The translations under genes were made by a program, and so were the position numbers. This document shows positions 35,878 to 45,548 of a stretch of 64,000 nt of DNA, one piece after another. The notes below the pieces were generated by a model. It had not been told where the DNA came from and searched no databases. It saw only the letters and a program-made list of their open reading frames with translations. The stretch lies in contig NZ_CP061299.1 in the NCBI RefSeq assembly GCF_018687615.1, positions 496,001 to 560,000 on the forward strand, read 5' to 3'. The stretch comes from Polynucleobacter sp. MWH-CaK5. Lineage in GTDB: Bacteria > Pseudomonadota > Gammaproteobacteria > Burkholderiales > Burkholderiaceae. Within the stretch, counting starts at the first letter, position 1. Every line of letters starts with the position of its first letter.

Positions 35878-37173
35878 TTAAACCAAGCCCTCAAACAAAA
35901 CCACCCCAACCGTATCGCCCGCTTGGATGTTTTCTTGATCGTGGGCCAAAACAATGAAGCAATCTGCTTCACTCATTGAGCGCAGAACCCCTGATCCTTG
36001 CGCACCTGTGATGCGAACCGTTCTATTGCCGGTGGCATCGGTAGATAAGATGCCACGTTGGAATTCTGTGCGACCTGGTCGTTTGCGGATTGCTTCGACC
36101 GTTTTTGCTTGCATCATCGGTGGCGCTACTTGAGTTGCACCACTCATGGCTAATAAAGCATTTCTGACAAATTGATAGAAGGTCACCATTACGGCCACGG
36201 GGTTGCCCGGTAAACCAAATAAAACCGCGCGATGTTGATCGCCTTGAATTGAACCGAAAGCCATTGGTCTGCCTGGACGCATGGCAATCTTCCAAAAGCT
36301 CACGTCCCCCAGTTCGCGCATGATCTGCTTGGTGTAATCTGCTTCACCAACCGAGACACCGCCAGAAGTGATCACAGCATCACAAGTTGCTGCCGCTTTG
36401 CTGAAGGTGGCACGCATCGCATCTGGATCATCTTTCACAACACCAAGATCATGAAGCTCAACATTCAAGCGACTCAACATACCAAAGAGTGTGTAGCGGT
36501 TGCTGTCGTATACGCAGCCATCATCCAATGGTTGACCAATCGAGCGAAGCTCATCACCAGTTGAAAAGAATCCAACCTTGAGGCGGCGCTTGACTGTCAC
36601 AGAGCCAATGCCTAAAGAAGCAATCAATCCTAAATCAGAGGGTCTGATGATCTTCCCAGCACACAAGGCTGCTTGACCAATCGATAAGTCCTCACCTTTT
36701 AAGCGACGGTTATCGCCTGCTCTGATCACAGAAGATTGAAACTGAATCTGGTCGCCATCAACTTTGACTAATTCTTGAGGAATGGTGGTGTCACAGCCAG
36801 CAGGCATCACGGCACCTGTCATGATGCGAACGCATTGACCTTGAGTGACCACGCCTTCAAATGCATTACCAGCAAAGCCTTTGCCGATCATCGTTAAAGA
36901 GGTCACACCATCTTTAACAATCGATGCGCCGCTAAAAGCATAGCCATCCATGGCTGAATTATCAGCAGAGGGCACATTGATCGGGGAGATGATGTCATTG
37001 GCTAGAACACGTCCCAATGAGTCATAGATGGAGACTGTTTCTGTTTCAAGGGCCAATGAAGCTGGTCTGACAAAGTCATCAACGATTTTTTTTGCGACTT
37101 CAACCCGCAGTGATTCTGGGTCATAGTCAGACATGCAGGTGACTACTGAATTAAGTGTGGGTAATGAGCTCAT
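35878..37173 (-). CDS. moeA: Molybdopterin molybdenumtransferase
   Basis: 431 residues. VPSADNSAMDGYA, GxVMPAGCDTTIPQE, FSTGDELRSIG, VITSGGVSVGEADYTK and FGLPGNPVAVMVTF are MoeA blocks in order. It inserts molybdate into adenylated molybdopterin from Mog. It lies 33 bp after moaA in the same direction. A later in-frame ATG (codon 14) is an alternative start. Confidence 0.95.
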   Translation of the reverse strand: MSSLPTLNSVVTCMSDYDPESLRVEVAKKIVDDFVRPASLALETETVSIYDSLGRVLANDIISPINVPSADNSAMDGYAFSGASIVKDGVTSLTMIGKGFAGNAFEGVVTQGQCVRIMTGAVMPAGCDTTIPQELVKVDGDQIQFQSSVIRAGDNRRLKGEDLSIGQAALCAGKIIRPSDLGLIASLGIGSVTVKRRLKVGFFSTGDELRSIGQPLDDGCVYDSNRYTLFGMLSRLNVELHDLGVVKDDPDAMRATFSKAAATCDAVITSGGVSVGEADYTKQIMRELGDVSFWKIAMRPGRPMAFGSIQGDQHRAVLFGLPGNPVAVMVTFYQFVRNALLAMSGATQVAPPMMQAKTVEAIRKRPGRTEFQRGILSTDATGNRTVRITGAQGSGVLRSMSEADCFIVLAHDQENIQAGDTVGVVLFEGLV

Positions 37174-37206
37174 CTAAATATTTATTGTTTTAGCTGATGA
37201 AAATAC

Positions 37207-38331
37207 TTAGCCACCGATGTAAGACATCTCAACTTTGCGCTTACCTTCCATTTCTGGAGAGCCGCGCAGTTCAGAATATCGATCGGTGCGATGAGACCAA
37301 ACCTGCGCAATGGCATTGCTGATCTCTAAATCTGATTTACCAGCACGAAGCAAGGCCTTTAGATCATGACCTTCGGTGGCAAATAAACATAAATACATTT
37401 TTCCCTCAGTGGATAAGCGAGCTCTTGAGCAATCTTTGCAAAAGGCTTGAGTCACACTGGAAATCACGCCAACTTCACCAGATCCATCAACATAGCGCCA
37501 GCGCTCAGCGACTTCACCTGGGTAATTAGGATCGATGTTGGTCAATGGAAACGTTTCATGAATCTTGGCAATCACATCAGCAGAAGGTAGAACTTCTGTC
37601 ATATCCCAACCATTAGATGCGCCCACGTCCATGAACTCAATGAAACGCAAAATCACATCACTGCCTTTGAAGTACTTCGCCATTGGAATGATCTCGTGAT
37701 CATTCGTTCCCTTTTTTACAACCATGTTGACTTTGATATTTTTAAAGCCAACTTCACGAGCTGCTTCAATGCCATCTAAAACATCGCCCACTGGAAAGCC
37801 AACATCATTCATCTGCTGAAAAGTTGTATCGTCTAAGCCATCTAGACTGATGGTCATTCTGGTCAAGCCAGCATCTTTCAAAGCTTGCGCTTTTTTACGC
37901 AATAAGCTGCCATTGGTGGTCAGAGTTAAATCCAATGGTTGACCACTCAATGTTTTGAGAGAGGCCAGCATTTCAATCAGTTTTTCAATGTGTTTGCGAA
38001 GCAGGGGTTCGCCACCGGTTAAGCGGATTTTTTCAACACCATGCTCAATGTAGATTTTGGCCAAACGAACGATCTCTTCAAAGCTTAATAGATCCCCATG
38101 AGATAAATAGGGGTAATCTTTATCAAAGACCTCTTTGGGCATGCAATAAGTGCACCGAAAGTTACAGCGGTCGGTGACTGAAATTCTTAAATCATGAAGG
38201 CGTCGCCCACGGGTGTCGGCTAGCAGGCCATTAGGATTCAACAGCTGTTCCGGGATAACCGGAACATGGCTGTCTATTTTTCTTTGGCGCTCATCAATGA
38301 GGGGTATGACTCTTTCTGACATAACCCTCAT
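37207..38331 (-). CDS. moaA: GTP 3',8-cyclase (molybdenum cofactor synthesis, radical SAM)
   Basis: 374 residues from ATG 38331; ATG 38322 three codons later is equally possible. Radical SAM cluster C56, C60, C63 (CNFRCTYC), GGEPLLR, the second cluster in CKDCSRARLSTEGK...C, and the essential C-terminal Gly-Gly (YIGG). The first 40 residues are an extension not needed for the fold. First step of molybdopterin synthesis. It starts 13 bp after rne, likely co-transcribed with it. Confidence 0.95.
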   Translation of the reverse strand: MRVMSERVIPLIDERQRKIDSHVPVIPEQLLNPNGLLADTRGRRLHDLRISVTDRCNFRCTYCMPKEVFDKDYPYLSHGDLLSFEEIVRLAKIYIEHGVEKIRLTGGEPLLRKHIEKLIEMLASLKTLSGQPLDLTLTTNGSLLRKKAQALKDAGLTRMTISLDGLDDTTFQQMNDVGFPVGDVLDGIEAAREVGFKNIKVNMVVKKGTNDHEIIPMAKYFKGSDVILRFIEFMDVGASNGWDMTEVLPSADVIAKIHETFPLTNIDPNYPGEVAERWRYVDGSGEVGVISSVTQAFCKDCSRARLSTEGKMYLCLFATEGHDLKALLRAGKSDLEISNAIAQVWSHRTDRYSELRGSPEMEGKRKVEMSYIGG

Positions 38332-38344
38332 TGTAGAACTAAGT

Positions 38345-40954
38345 TCACTTTTCGATGGTTTGTTCTTTTCCGCCAGTTTCTACTAGAACCATAGGGCCAG
38401 TTGAAACTTCAACAGGTGGCTTTGGCTCACGTGGCGGGTGTGAGATCACTGGCTCAGCAGCAATTTGCACACGAACTTCTTCTAATTTCTGGTTGTCTGT
38501 GTTAACCCATACCATTCCAGCAGACTCAATCACTGAAGTCAGTTCAGACGTTTTTAATGGCTGAAACTCAACTTTTGGCAATGGAGCAGGTGCTGGAGTT
38601 GTTGCGGCTACTGGAGCTTCAACAGAAACAGCTGCTGGTGCAACTACTGCAGGTGCAACAACGGCTGGTGCTGGAGATGCTTCAGCCACAACTGCTGGTG
38701 CTGTTGGAGCAACTGGAGCAGGACTTGAAGTCTCAGTATTCATTGAAGCATTAACTTCAGATGAAGTCACTGCTGCAGCGACTGCAGCCACTGCAACTGT
38801 TGCTGCTAGATCTGAGCCATCAACGTTCGTATCTTGAGTGTTCTCTGGACGGTCTGCGCGATCGCGACTGCGGTTACGGCCACGACGGTTGCGACCACGA
38901 CGACGCTCATCACCTTCACCAGCTTCTGCATTCTGCGGAACTTCAGCATGAGTTAACAAATCTTTTGCTTGATCTGCTTTCGCATCTTGATTGGCTTCAG
39001 GTTTATTTTGACGCTGTTGATTGCGGCCATTGCGTTGATTTGGTTGACGCGCTTCTTTGTTGTCAGCCTTCTCTTCACCATCGCGTGGCGTTTGATTGCG
39101 CTCGCCCGCTTCATTCTTGTTGCGGTTATTGCGATTACGGTTATTGCGGTTGCGGTTATTGCGATCACCATTTCTATCACTGGCTTCACCACGACCGCGG
39201 CCGTTGTTTGGACGCTTCTCAGTAGACTTAACTTCTTCTTTGGCGCCAAATAGTTTCTTGATGAAACCAATCAAACCACCAGAGGATTGCTTTTCACCAG
39301 CCACTTTGCGCTCTGCGCGTGGAACGCTGGCAGGAGCAGGTTGGCTTGGTCTCACACCTTTAACTGCCGCTTCTTGACGTGGCTTGGCTTCTTCAGCTTT
39401 GCGATTCAAGATCGTGTCAGACTCAAGTTCTTTGCTGGCTTCATCGGCCATGGCGTAACTTGCTTTTGGATCATCTAAACGAGGATCGTCATGGCGTAAA
39501 CGCTCAAGCTTGTAGTGAGGTGTTTCTAAGTGTTTGTTTGGCAAGAGCAAGACGTTCACTTTGAAACGACTTTCAATCTTGATCACTTCAGCACGTTTCT
39601 CGTTGAGCAAGAATGCCGCAACGTCCACAGGTACTTGACAGTGAATCGCAGCAGTGTTTTCTTTCATCGCTTCTTCTTGAATGATGCGAAGAACTTGCAG
39701 AGCTGAAGACTCAGTGTCACGGATGTGACCTGTGCCATTACAACGTGGGCAAGTAACGTTACTGCTTTCTGATAGCGCAGGGCGCAAGCGTTGGCGTGAT
39801 AGTTCTAAAAGACCAAAGCGTGAGATTTTGCCCATTTGAACGCGAGCACGGTCGTGACGCAAAGCGTCTTTCAAGCGTTGCTCAACATCCTTTTGATTCT
39901 TCGAAGACTCCATGTCGATGAAGTCGATCACAATCAAACCACCCAAGTCGCGCAAACGCATTTGGCGAGCCAATTCGTCTGCAGCTTCTAAGTTTGTTCT
40001 AGCAGCTGTTTCTTCAATGTCTGAACCACGGGTTGAGCGAGCAGAGTTCACGTCCACAGAAACCAAGGCTTCTGTGTGGTCGATCACAATCGCTCCACCA
40101 GATGGCAGGGTCACTGTACGAGAGTAAGCGGTTTCAATTTGGTGCTCAATTTGAAAGCGTGAGAACAAAGGCACATCGTCTTGGTAACGTTTGACGCGTG
40201 ACATGTTGTCAGGCATCACCACAGACATGAAAGAGCTGGCTTGTTCGTAAATTTCATCGGTATCGATGAGGATTTCACCGATATCTGGCTGGAAGTAGTC
40301 TCTGATGGCTCGGATCACCAAGCTAGACTCTAAGTAAATCAATAGAGGAGCTTGATTGCCGTTAGCAGCTTCATCGATCGCTGTCCAAAGCTGCATCAAA
40401 TAGCTCAAATCCCACTGTAATTCTTCGGCACTTCTGCCAATTCCAGCAGTTCTGGCAATGATGCTCATGCCATCTGGAACTGTTAATTGGCTCATGGCTT
40501 CGCGCAATTCATTGCGGTCTTCGCCTTCAATACGACGAGAAACGCCACCACCTCTTGGATTATTTGGCATTAGAACCAAATAACGACCTGCTAAAGAGAT
40601 AAAGCTGGTTAAAGCAGCGCCTTTATTGCCACGCTCTTCTTTTTCCACCTGAACGATGATTTCTTGTCCTTCGCGCAAAGCATCTTTGATGCCTGCTGAG
40701 CGAACGTCAATACCGTCCTTGAAATAAGCTCTTGAAACCTCTTTGAAAGGCAAAAAGCCGTGACGCTCTTCACCGTAGTTCACAAAGCAAGCTTCTAAAG
40801 AGGGTTCAATGCGTGTGATCACGCCTTTGTAGATATTGCCTTTACGTTGTTCACGTCCAGTTGTCTCAATATCAATGTCGATCAGTTTTTGACCATCAAC
40901 AATGGCTACGCGCAGCTCTTCTTGCTGGGTAGCGTTAAATAACATTCGTTTCAT
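38345..40954 (-). CDS. rne: Ribonuclease E
   Basis: 869 residues. Catalytic half: S1 domain around 40-120, DNase I-like metal site VDVNSARSTRG and IVIDFIDMES, and the Zn-link TCPRCNGTGH. Residues after about 510 are disordered: Arg/Asn/Asp-rich, then Ala/Val/Pro-rich, the degradosome-scaffold type region. A pentapeptide Asn-Arg-Asn-Asn-Arg is repeated (see 39120-39164). SD GGAG is at 40961-40964. It cuts rRNA, tRNA and mRNA precursors. Confidence 0.95.
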   Translation of the reverse strand: MKRMLFNATQQEELRVAIVDGQKLIDIDIETTGREQRKGNIYKGVITRIEPSLEACFVNYGEERHGFLPFKEVSRAYFKDGIDVRSAGIKDALREGQEIIVQVEKEERGNKGAALTSFISLAGRYLVLMPNNPRGGGVSRRIEGEDRNELREAMSQLTVPDGMSIIARTAGIGRSAEELQWDLSYLMQLWTAIDEAANGNQAPLLIYLESSLVIRAIRDYFQPDIGEILIDTDEIYEQASSFMSVVMPDNMSRVKRYQDDVPLFSRFQIEHQIETAYSRTVTLPSGGAIVIDHTEALVSVDVNSARSTRGSDIEETAARTNLEAADELARQMRLRDLGGLIVIDFIDMESSKNQKDVEQRLKDALRHDRARVQMGKISRFGLLELSRQRLRPALSESSNVTCPRCNGTGHIRDTESSALQVLRIIQEEAMKENTAAIHCQVPVDVAAFLLNEKRAEVIKIESRFKVNVLLLPNKHLETPHYKLERLRHDDPRLDDPKASYAMADEASKELESDTILNRKAEEAKPRQEAAVKGVRPSQPAPASVPRAERKVAGEKQSSGGLIGFIKKLFGAKEEVKSTEKRPNNGRGRGEASDRNGDRNNRNRNNRNRNNRNKNEAGERNQTPRDGEEKADNKEARQPNQRNGRNQQRQNKPEANQDAKADQAKDLLTHAEVPQNAEAGEGDERRRGRNRRGRNRSRDRADRPENTQDTNVDGSDLAATVAVAAVAAAVTSSEVNASMNTETSSPAPVAPTAPAVVAEASPAPAVVAPAVVAPAAVSVEAPVAATTPAPAPLPKVEFQPLKTSELTSVIESAGMVWVNTDNQKLEEVRVQIAAEPVISHPPREPKPPVEVSTGPMVLVETGGKEQTIEK
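39120..39164. repeat. Three 15-bp tandem repeats inside rne
   Basis: Three copies of a 15-bp unit, TTGCGGTTATTGCGA with one or two changes per copy, at 39120-39134, 39135-39149 and 39150-39164. In the rne frame they give the repeating pentapeptide of Asn and Arg. Confidence 0.85.
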
Positions 40955-41268
40955 TTAAATCTCCGTCCTGCAGCCAGGCAGCCATCGCGGTGAGCGAAAC
41001 GGAATTGAAGGGATTGCGCGAGGCAATCTCTGTGATGTCAAACTTCACTACACTCGCTGACTTATTCTTCTTTGCGGGTCAGCGTGCGCTTAAATTCTTT
41101 TATCTGTTTCGCAGTTCGCGGCACTATGCCAGCCAACTTTGCGTCTCATTACATCAGGGGAGAGGCGAACCCTGGAAATATTTTTGGCTATTTCAAACCC
41201 AGCTTGGGGCGCTACCATGCAAACAATAAATTTGATGTTGCGCAGCAAGATAGGTCATTATATGTCAT
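40955..41268. promoter_or_regulatory. Divergent rne-rluC leader region
   Basis: This 314-bp stretch has no convincing gene. It must hold both promoters and a long rne 5' leader. A hairpin GATTGC (41012-41017) / GCAATC (41023-41028) and the small AGCG/CGCT repeat lie within the rne leader side. In enterobacteria the long rne leader mediates autoregulation; here that is inferred from length only. Confidence 0.45.
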
Positions 41269-42204
41269 ATGAACAGTAATTCGGTAACCCAACACATTGT
41301 TTTATTTGAGGAAGCTGGCCAAAGGCTAGATAATTTCCTGTTTCGCATGGCAAAAGGGGTGCCAAAGACCCATATTTACCGAATTATTCGCTCTGGCGAG
41401 GTCCGGGTGAATAAAAAAAGAGCTGATGCCAGCCAAAAAATCCAAGAAGGGGATGTTTTACGCCTGCCTCCATTGCGCGTTTCTGAGGTAAAAGCCCCTA
41501 CAAATGACTTCATTTCGAAGAAGATAAATGCAGAAATAACAATTTTGCATGAAGATGACAGCATTTTAGTGGTAGATAAGCCCTCGGGGATTGCTGTGCA
41601 CGGTGGTTCAGGGGTCTCTTTGGGCTTGATTGAGGCCATGAGGGCCCAAAGACCAGACGCGAAGTTCTTAGAGTTAGTCCACCGCTTGGATCGAGATACC
41701 TCGGGTATTTTGATGTTGGCCAAGAAACGCAGTGCTTTGGTCCACCTTCACGAGCAAATACGTGAGGGGAAGATGGAAAAGCGCTACTTATTAATAGTGC
41801 ATGGTCAATTGCCAGTCAGTAGTAAATCAATTCCACTCAAATACCCATTACTTAAATACTTGCTGCCCAACGGCGAGCGTCGAGTCAGAGTTGCCACGGA
41901 TGGTGGTCAGCCAAGCCATACCAATATCCGGGTCAAGGCTAATTATCGTGATGGCCTATGCAGTTTGGTCGAAGCTCAGCTTAAAACGGGTCGTACCCAT
42001 CAAATCCGGGTGCATTTACAAACCTATGGTCACCCTATTTTGGGTGACGACAAGTACGGTGACCAAGAATTAGATAAAGTATTGAAACCGAAGAGACTAT
42101 TGCTGCACGCAAGACATTTATCATTCATTCATCCTAAAACAGAAGAAAAGATGACTTTCGAGGCTGATATCCCCGAAGCATTTGAAAAAATGGAGACAAC
42201 ATGA
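41269..42204 (+). CDS. rluC: 23S rRNA pseudouridine synthase RluC
   Basis: 311 residues. N-terminal S4 domain (RLDNFLFRMAKGVPKTHIYR), then the RluA-family core LVHRLDRDTSGILMLAK with the catalytic Asp, and GRTHQIRVHL. Typically placed beside rne. It modifies U955, U2504 and U2580 (E. coli numbering). ATGA overlap with the next gene. Confidence 0.92.
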   Translation: MNSNSVTQHIVLFEEAGQRLDNFLFRMAKGVPKTHIYRIIRSGEVRVNKKRADASQKIQEGDVLRLPPLRVSEVKAPTNDFISKKINAEITILHEDDSILVVDKPSGIAVHGGSGVSLGLIEAMRAQRPDAKFLELVHRLDRDTSGILMLAKKRSALVHLHEQIREGKMEKRYLLIVHGQLPVSSKSIPLKYPLLKYLLPNGERRVRVATDGGQPSHTNIRVKANYRDGLCSLVEAQLKTGRTHQIRVHLQTYGHPILGDDKYGDQELDKVLKPKRLLLHARHLSFIHPKTEEKMTFEADIPEAFEKMETT

Positions 42205-43076
42205 AACTAGCCGCTTACCAATATCAATCAGAACAATACGTGGGGGTTATTTCTCAAGATTTGCAAACAGTCACGCCTTACCAGTTGAGCAAAGAAGAAG
42301 CTGCGCGCGGCGCATTAGCCATCATTGAGTTGATGGCTGAAGAAAAACCTTTGCCTGCTTTGGGTTCTGCTGTTGCGCTAAAGGATGTTTGTTTATTGGC
42401 CCCAATTCCTAAGCCAAAGAGAAATATTTTTTGTGTGGGCAAAAACTATTTAGATCACGTCAAAGAAATCAAAGACAGTAAATTGGGTGAGGCGCAGGGT
42501 GCCATGGCTAACTTGCCGAAGAACCCGGTGGTGTTCAGTAAAGTGCCTGAGTCTGTGATCGGCCCCAAGGTTGGCATTGATAGTCATCCTCACGCAACCG
42601 AGGAAATGGATTACGAAGCTGAGCTAGCAGTGGTGATTGCTAAAAAAGGCAAAACCATCAGTCAAGCTGATGCGATGAAATATATCTGGGGATACACCAT
42701 CATCAATGACATCAGTGCTCGCGACGTTCAAGCCAAGCATGTGCAATTTCATTTGGGTAAAAGTTTTGATACTTTCTGTCCGATGGGTCCATGGTTGGTT
42801 TCTGCAGATGAACTCGATTCTTCCAAAGCATCCATCAAGTGTTGGGTGAATGGCGAATTAAGACAAGATGCCACGACTGAATTGTTGATCTTTAATATAC
42901 CAACCATCATCGAGGCAATTTCAAAAGGCATGACCTTGTATCCGGGTGATGTGATTGCGACTGGTACTCCTAGTGGCGTAGGGATGGGATTTAAGCCTCC
43001 TCGCTTTTTGAAGAAGGGTGATACCGTCAAGATAGAAATTGATGGCATTGGCACTTTAGAAAACCCAGTGATTTAA
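42201..43076 (+). CDS. Fumarylacetoacetate hydrolase family protein
   Basis: 291 residues. FCVGKNYLDHVKEI, PKNPVVFSKVPESVIG, EEMDYEAELAVVI (metal-binding Glu residues) and TGTPSGVG are FAH/FAHD1 blocks. The family includes acylpyruvases and oxaloacetate decarboxylases. The substrate is unknown. Coupled to rluC by a 4-bp overlap. Confidence 0.87.
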   Translation: MKLAAYQYQSEQYVGVISQDLQTVTPYQLSKEEAARGALAIIELMAEEKPLPALGSAVALKDVCLLAPIPKPKRNIFCVGKNYLDHVKEIKDSKLGEAQGAMANLPKNPVVFSKVPESVIGPKVGIDSHPHATEEMDYEAELAVVIAKKGKTISQADAMKYIWGYTIINDISARDVQAKHVQFHLGKSFDTFCPMGPWLVSADELDSSKASIKCWVNGELRQDATTELLIFNIPTIIEAISKGMTLYPGDVIATGTPSGVGMGFKPPRFLKKGDTVKIEIDGIGTLENPVI

Positions 43077-43084
43077 GGGTATTG

Positions 43085-43741
43085 ATGTCGCTTCGTTATG
43101 AATTAATTGTTTGGGATTGGGATGGAACCTTGATGGACTCCACACCCACCATCGTGCGTTGTATTCAAAGTGCTTGCAGAGATTTATCTTTACCAGTGCC
43201 TGATGATTCGATGGCAAGTTTTGTGATTGGCTTGGGCATTCAAGAATCATTGCGCAAAGCTTGCCCAACTGTTTCAGTTGATGATCATTACAAATTAATT
43301 GATCGTTTTAGATTTCATTACTTAAGCAAAGATCATGAATTAAGTTTGTTTGAGGGCGCCAAAGATTTGTTGCATCAATTAAAAGATCGAGGGCATCTGT
43401 TGGCGGTCGCAACAGGCAAAAGTCGCAAGGGCTTGGATCGCTCTTTGGGTTTTCATCAATTAGAAAAGGTGTTTGCAGATTCACGCACACCCGATGAGTC
43501 AAGATCTAAGCCTCACCCTGCGATGTTGTTGGAGTTGTCTGAATCGCTGATGGTGCCGATGGACAAAGTACTCATGATTGGTGACACAACCCATGACCTA
43601 GGTATGGCCAATGCGGCAGGAGCTGATGCGGTAGGAGTGACTTATGGCGCACATCCAGAACACGTTTTGAAAACGGAAAATCCTTTGGCTTGTGTCAAGA
43701 ATGTTCAGGAATTATCTGAGTGGTTAGCAAGTAACGCATAA
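43085..43741 (+). CDS. HAD-superfamily phosphatase (phosphoglycolate phosphatase-like)
   Basis: 218 residues from ATG 43085 (TTG 43082 also in frame). Motif I DWDGTLMDS, motif II Thr in VATGKSRKG, motif III Lys in SKPHP, motif IV GDTTHDLGMA, with a C1 helical cap. The neighbourhood with rluC is conserved. Substrate may be phosphoglycolate or another small phosphate ester. Confidence 0.88.
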   Translation: MSLRYELIVWDWDGTLMDSTPTIVRCIQSACRDLSLPVPDDSMASFVIGLGIQESLRKACPTVSVDDHYKLIDRFRFHYLSKDHELSLFEGAKDLLHQLKDRGHLLAVATGKSRKGLDRSLGFHQLEKVFADSRTPDESRSKPHPAMLLELSESLMVPMDKVLMIGDTTHDLGMANAAGADAVGVTYGAHPEHVLKTENPLACVKNVQELSEWLASNA

Positions 43742-43823
43742 AAAGATTAAGCTCTTGTATGTGCCAATCAAATTCACTGTATTAGTTGAATTGAATTAGT
43801 TAGATTAATTAAGAAAGTAAGTC

Positions 43824-44762
43824 ATGTCTGATGAAAAAGTCTGGGAAAAACAGGCCTTAGAACATTTGTTATTAGAGAACCTCAAGGAACAGCGTCGTGG
43901 TCGTCGCTGGAGAACAGCTGTGCGCATGATGACATTGCTTGTTTTTGTCGGCGTTGCGATCAATTTGTTTGATATTGATTTGGGTGGCAAATCAAATCTA
44001 GGTAAGCACACGGCTTTGGTTGATTTGCAGGGCGAGATCGCGCCTGATACAAAAGCCAGCGCTGATGCAATCAATGCTTCATTACAAGCGGCTTTTGAAA
44101 ACTCTGAGAGCGTTGGTGTGATTTTGCGCGTCAACAGTCCCGGTGGTTCTCCAGTTCAGTCCGGCATCATCCATGATGAAATGTTGCGCTTGCGCGCCAA
44201 GTACCCTGAAAAATCATTGCACGTGGTGGTTGAAGAAATTTGCGCATCAGGCGGATACTACGTCGCATCTGCTGCAGAAAATATTTATGTTGATAAAGCC
44301 AGTTTGGTGGGCTCTATCGGCGTGATCATGAATGGCTTTGGAGTCACTGGTTTGATGGAGAAGCTCGGGATCGAGCGTCGTGCTATCACTGCTGGAAAAA
44401 ATAAAGCTTTGCTAGACCCATTCAGCAAACAAGATCCAAAGCAAAAAGAATTTGTTCAAGGGATGATCGGTGAAGTGCATGAGCAATTCATCAAGGTGGT
44501 GCGCGATGGGCGTGGGGATCGTTTAAAAGAAACTCCTGATATGTTCACCGGTTTGGTATGGAATGGCGCCAAGAGTGTTGAGTTAGGTTTGAGTGATGGC
44601 TTGGGCAGTGTCGATGGAGTGGCGCGCGATGTGTTCAAAGCGTCAACGATTGTTGACTACACCATGAAAGATAATTTGGCTGAGCGAGTGGCCAAGCGTT
44701 TCGGCGCCGCAATGGGCGAGGGCGCTACCAGGGTATTGATGTACGGCGGTCAGTTGCGCTGA
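43824..44762 (+). CDS. S49 family signal peptide peptidase-like serine protease
   Basis: 312 residues, single N-terminal membrane helix (about 33-50). GVILRVNSPGGSP, the nucleophile Ser in EICASGGYYVASAA and the Lys in AITAGKNKA form the Ser-Lys dyad of the short SppA type. It degrades released signal peptides at the inner membrane. An 82-bp spacer separates it from the phosphatase gene. Confidence 0.9.
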   Translation: MSDEKVWEKQALEHLLLENLKEQRRGRRWRTAVRMMTLLVFVGVAINLFDIDLGGKSNLGKHTALVDLQGEIAPDTKASADAINASLQAAFENSESVGVILRVNSPGGSPVQSGIIHDEMLRLRAKYPEKSLHVVVEEICASGGYYVASAAENIYVDKASLVGSIGVIMNGFGVTGLMEKLGIERRAITAGKNKALLDPFSKQDPKQKEFVQGMIGEVHEQFIKVVRDGRGDRLKETPDMFTGLVWNGAKSVELGLSDGLGSVDGVARDVFKASTIVDYTMKDNLAERVAKRFGAAMGEGATRVLMYGGQLR

Positions 44763-44774
44763 CCTCAGTCAAGA

Positions 44775-45539
44775 CTAAGCCAGAATCAAAAAAACAGCTG
44801 GTCGTTGATGAAGAGCTTGGAGTAATCCAGGCTCTTTTTTTATCTGCGCTTGCCAAGCACTCACAGTTTTAGAAATCACCAGAGCATTGGGCAAACTCAA
44901 ATCTGCTGCTACACACATTTGGGTATTGCCTTGCAATGACTGCAGCATTGCTTCAATCATGGCTGCGTTGCGATAAGGAGTTTCAATCCACAATTGAGTC
45001 TGGTGCTTTCTCTTAGACTCTTGCTCTAATTGTTTGAGTGCAGCAGTTCTTTCTGGTTCTTTCACGGCAATGTAACCATGAAAAGCAAAGCTTTGACCAT
45101 TCATGCCAGATGACATCAATGCTAACAATAAAGAATTCGGACCAATCAAGGCTCTCACTGGAATGCCCATTTGATGAGCGGTATTCACAACATCAGATCC
45201 TGGGTCAGCAATTGCTGGAAGACCCGCTTCAGACATCAAGCCCATGTCGTGGCCCTCGAGTAATGGCGCCAGCATTGCTTTTAAATTGGTGGATCCATGA
45301 GAGGCATCTTTTCCGGGACCACGCCATTCGGTCATCTGCATTTCTTGGATGGGGCAGATTAATGGTGATTGTGTGCCAATAGCCTTTAATAAAGCTCTGG
45401 CAGTTTTTGCGTTTTCAACAATCCAGTAGCGAAGCTGGGAAGCTTGCTCGATTGTGTCGCGAGGCAAGACATGCTTGAGCTGAGATTCGCGATCATCATC
45501 TCCCAGGGTATTTGGAATTAAATAAAGAGTGCCTGACAT
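44775..45539 (-). CDS. SAM-dependent methyltransferase, tetrapyrrole-methylase fold (RsmI-like paralogue)
   Basis: 254 residues. LYLIPNTLGDD at the start, MGLMSEAGLPAIADPGSDVV and IGPNSLLLALMSSGMNGQSF show the RsmI/TP-methylase fold. It lacks the RsmI-typical first SAM loop (VATPIGN), and inserts the WIVENAKTARALL helix, so it is a paralogue. Substrate unknown; it follows maf by 9 bp. Confidence 0.8.
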   Translation of the reverse strand: MSGTLYLIPNTLGDDDRESQLKHVLPRDTIEQASQLRYWIVENAKTARALLKAIGTQSPLICPIQEMQMTEWRGPGKDASHGSTNLKAMLAPLLEGHDMGLMSEAGLPAIADPGSDVVNTAHQMGIPVRALIGPNSLLLALMSSGMNGQSFAFHGYIAVKEPERTAALKQLEQESKRKHQTQLWIETPYRNAAMIEAMLQSLQGNTQMCVAADLSLPNALVISKTVSAWQAQIKKEPGLLQALHQRPAVFLILA

Positions 45540-45548
45540 TTTTATTTT

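Noticed and set aside
38761..39225. 154-codon open frame opposite the rne tail
   Set aside because: Leu/His/Cys-rich product mirrors the Gln/Arg/Ala-rich rne repeat region; no start signal.
40990..41272. Two open frames in the rne-rluC spacer
   Set aside because: No SD, no recognisable domain, and they lie in the expected rne leader.
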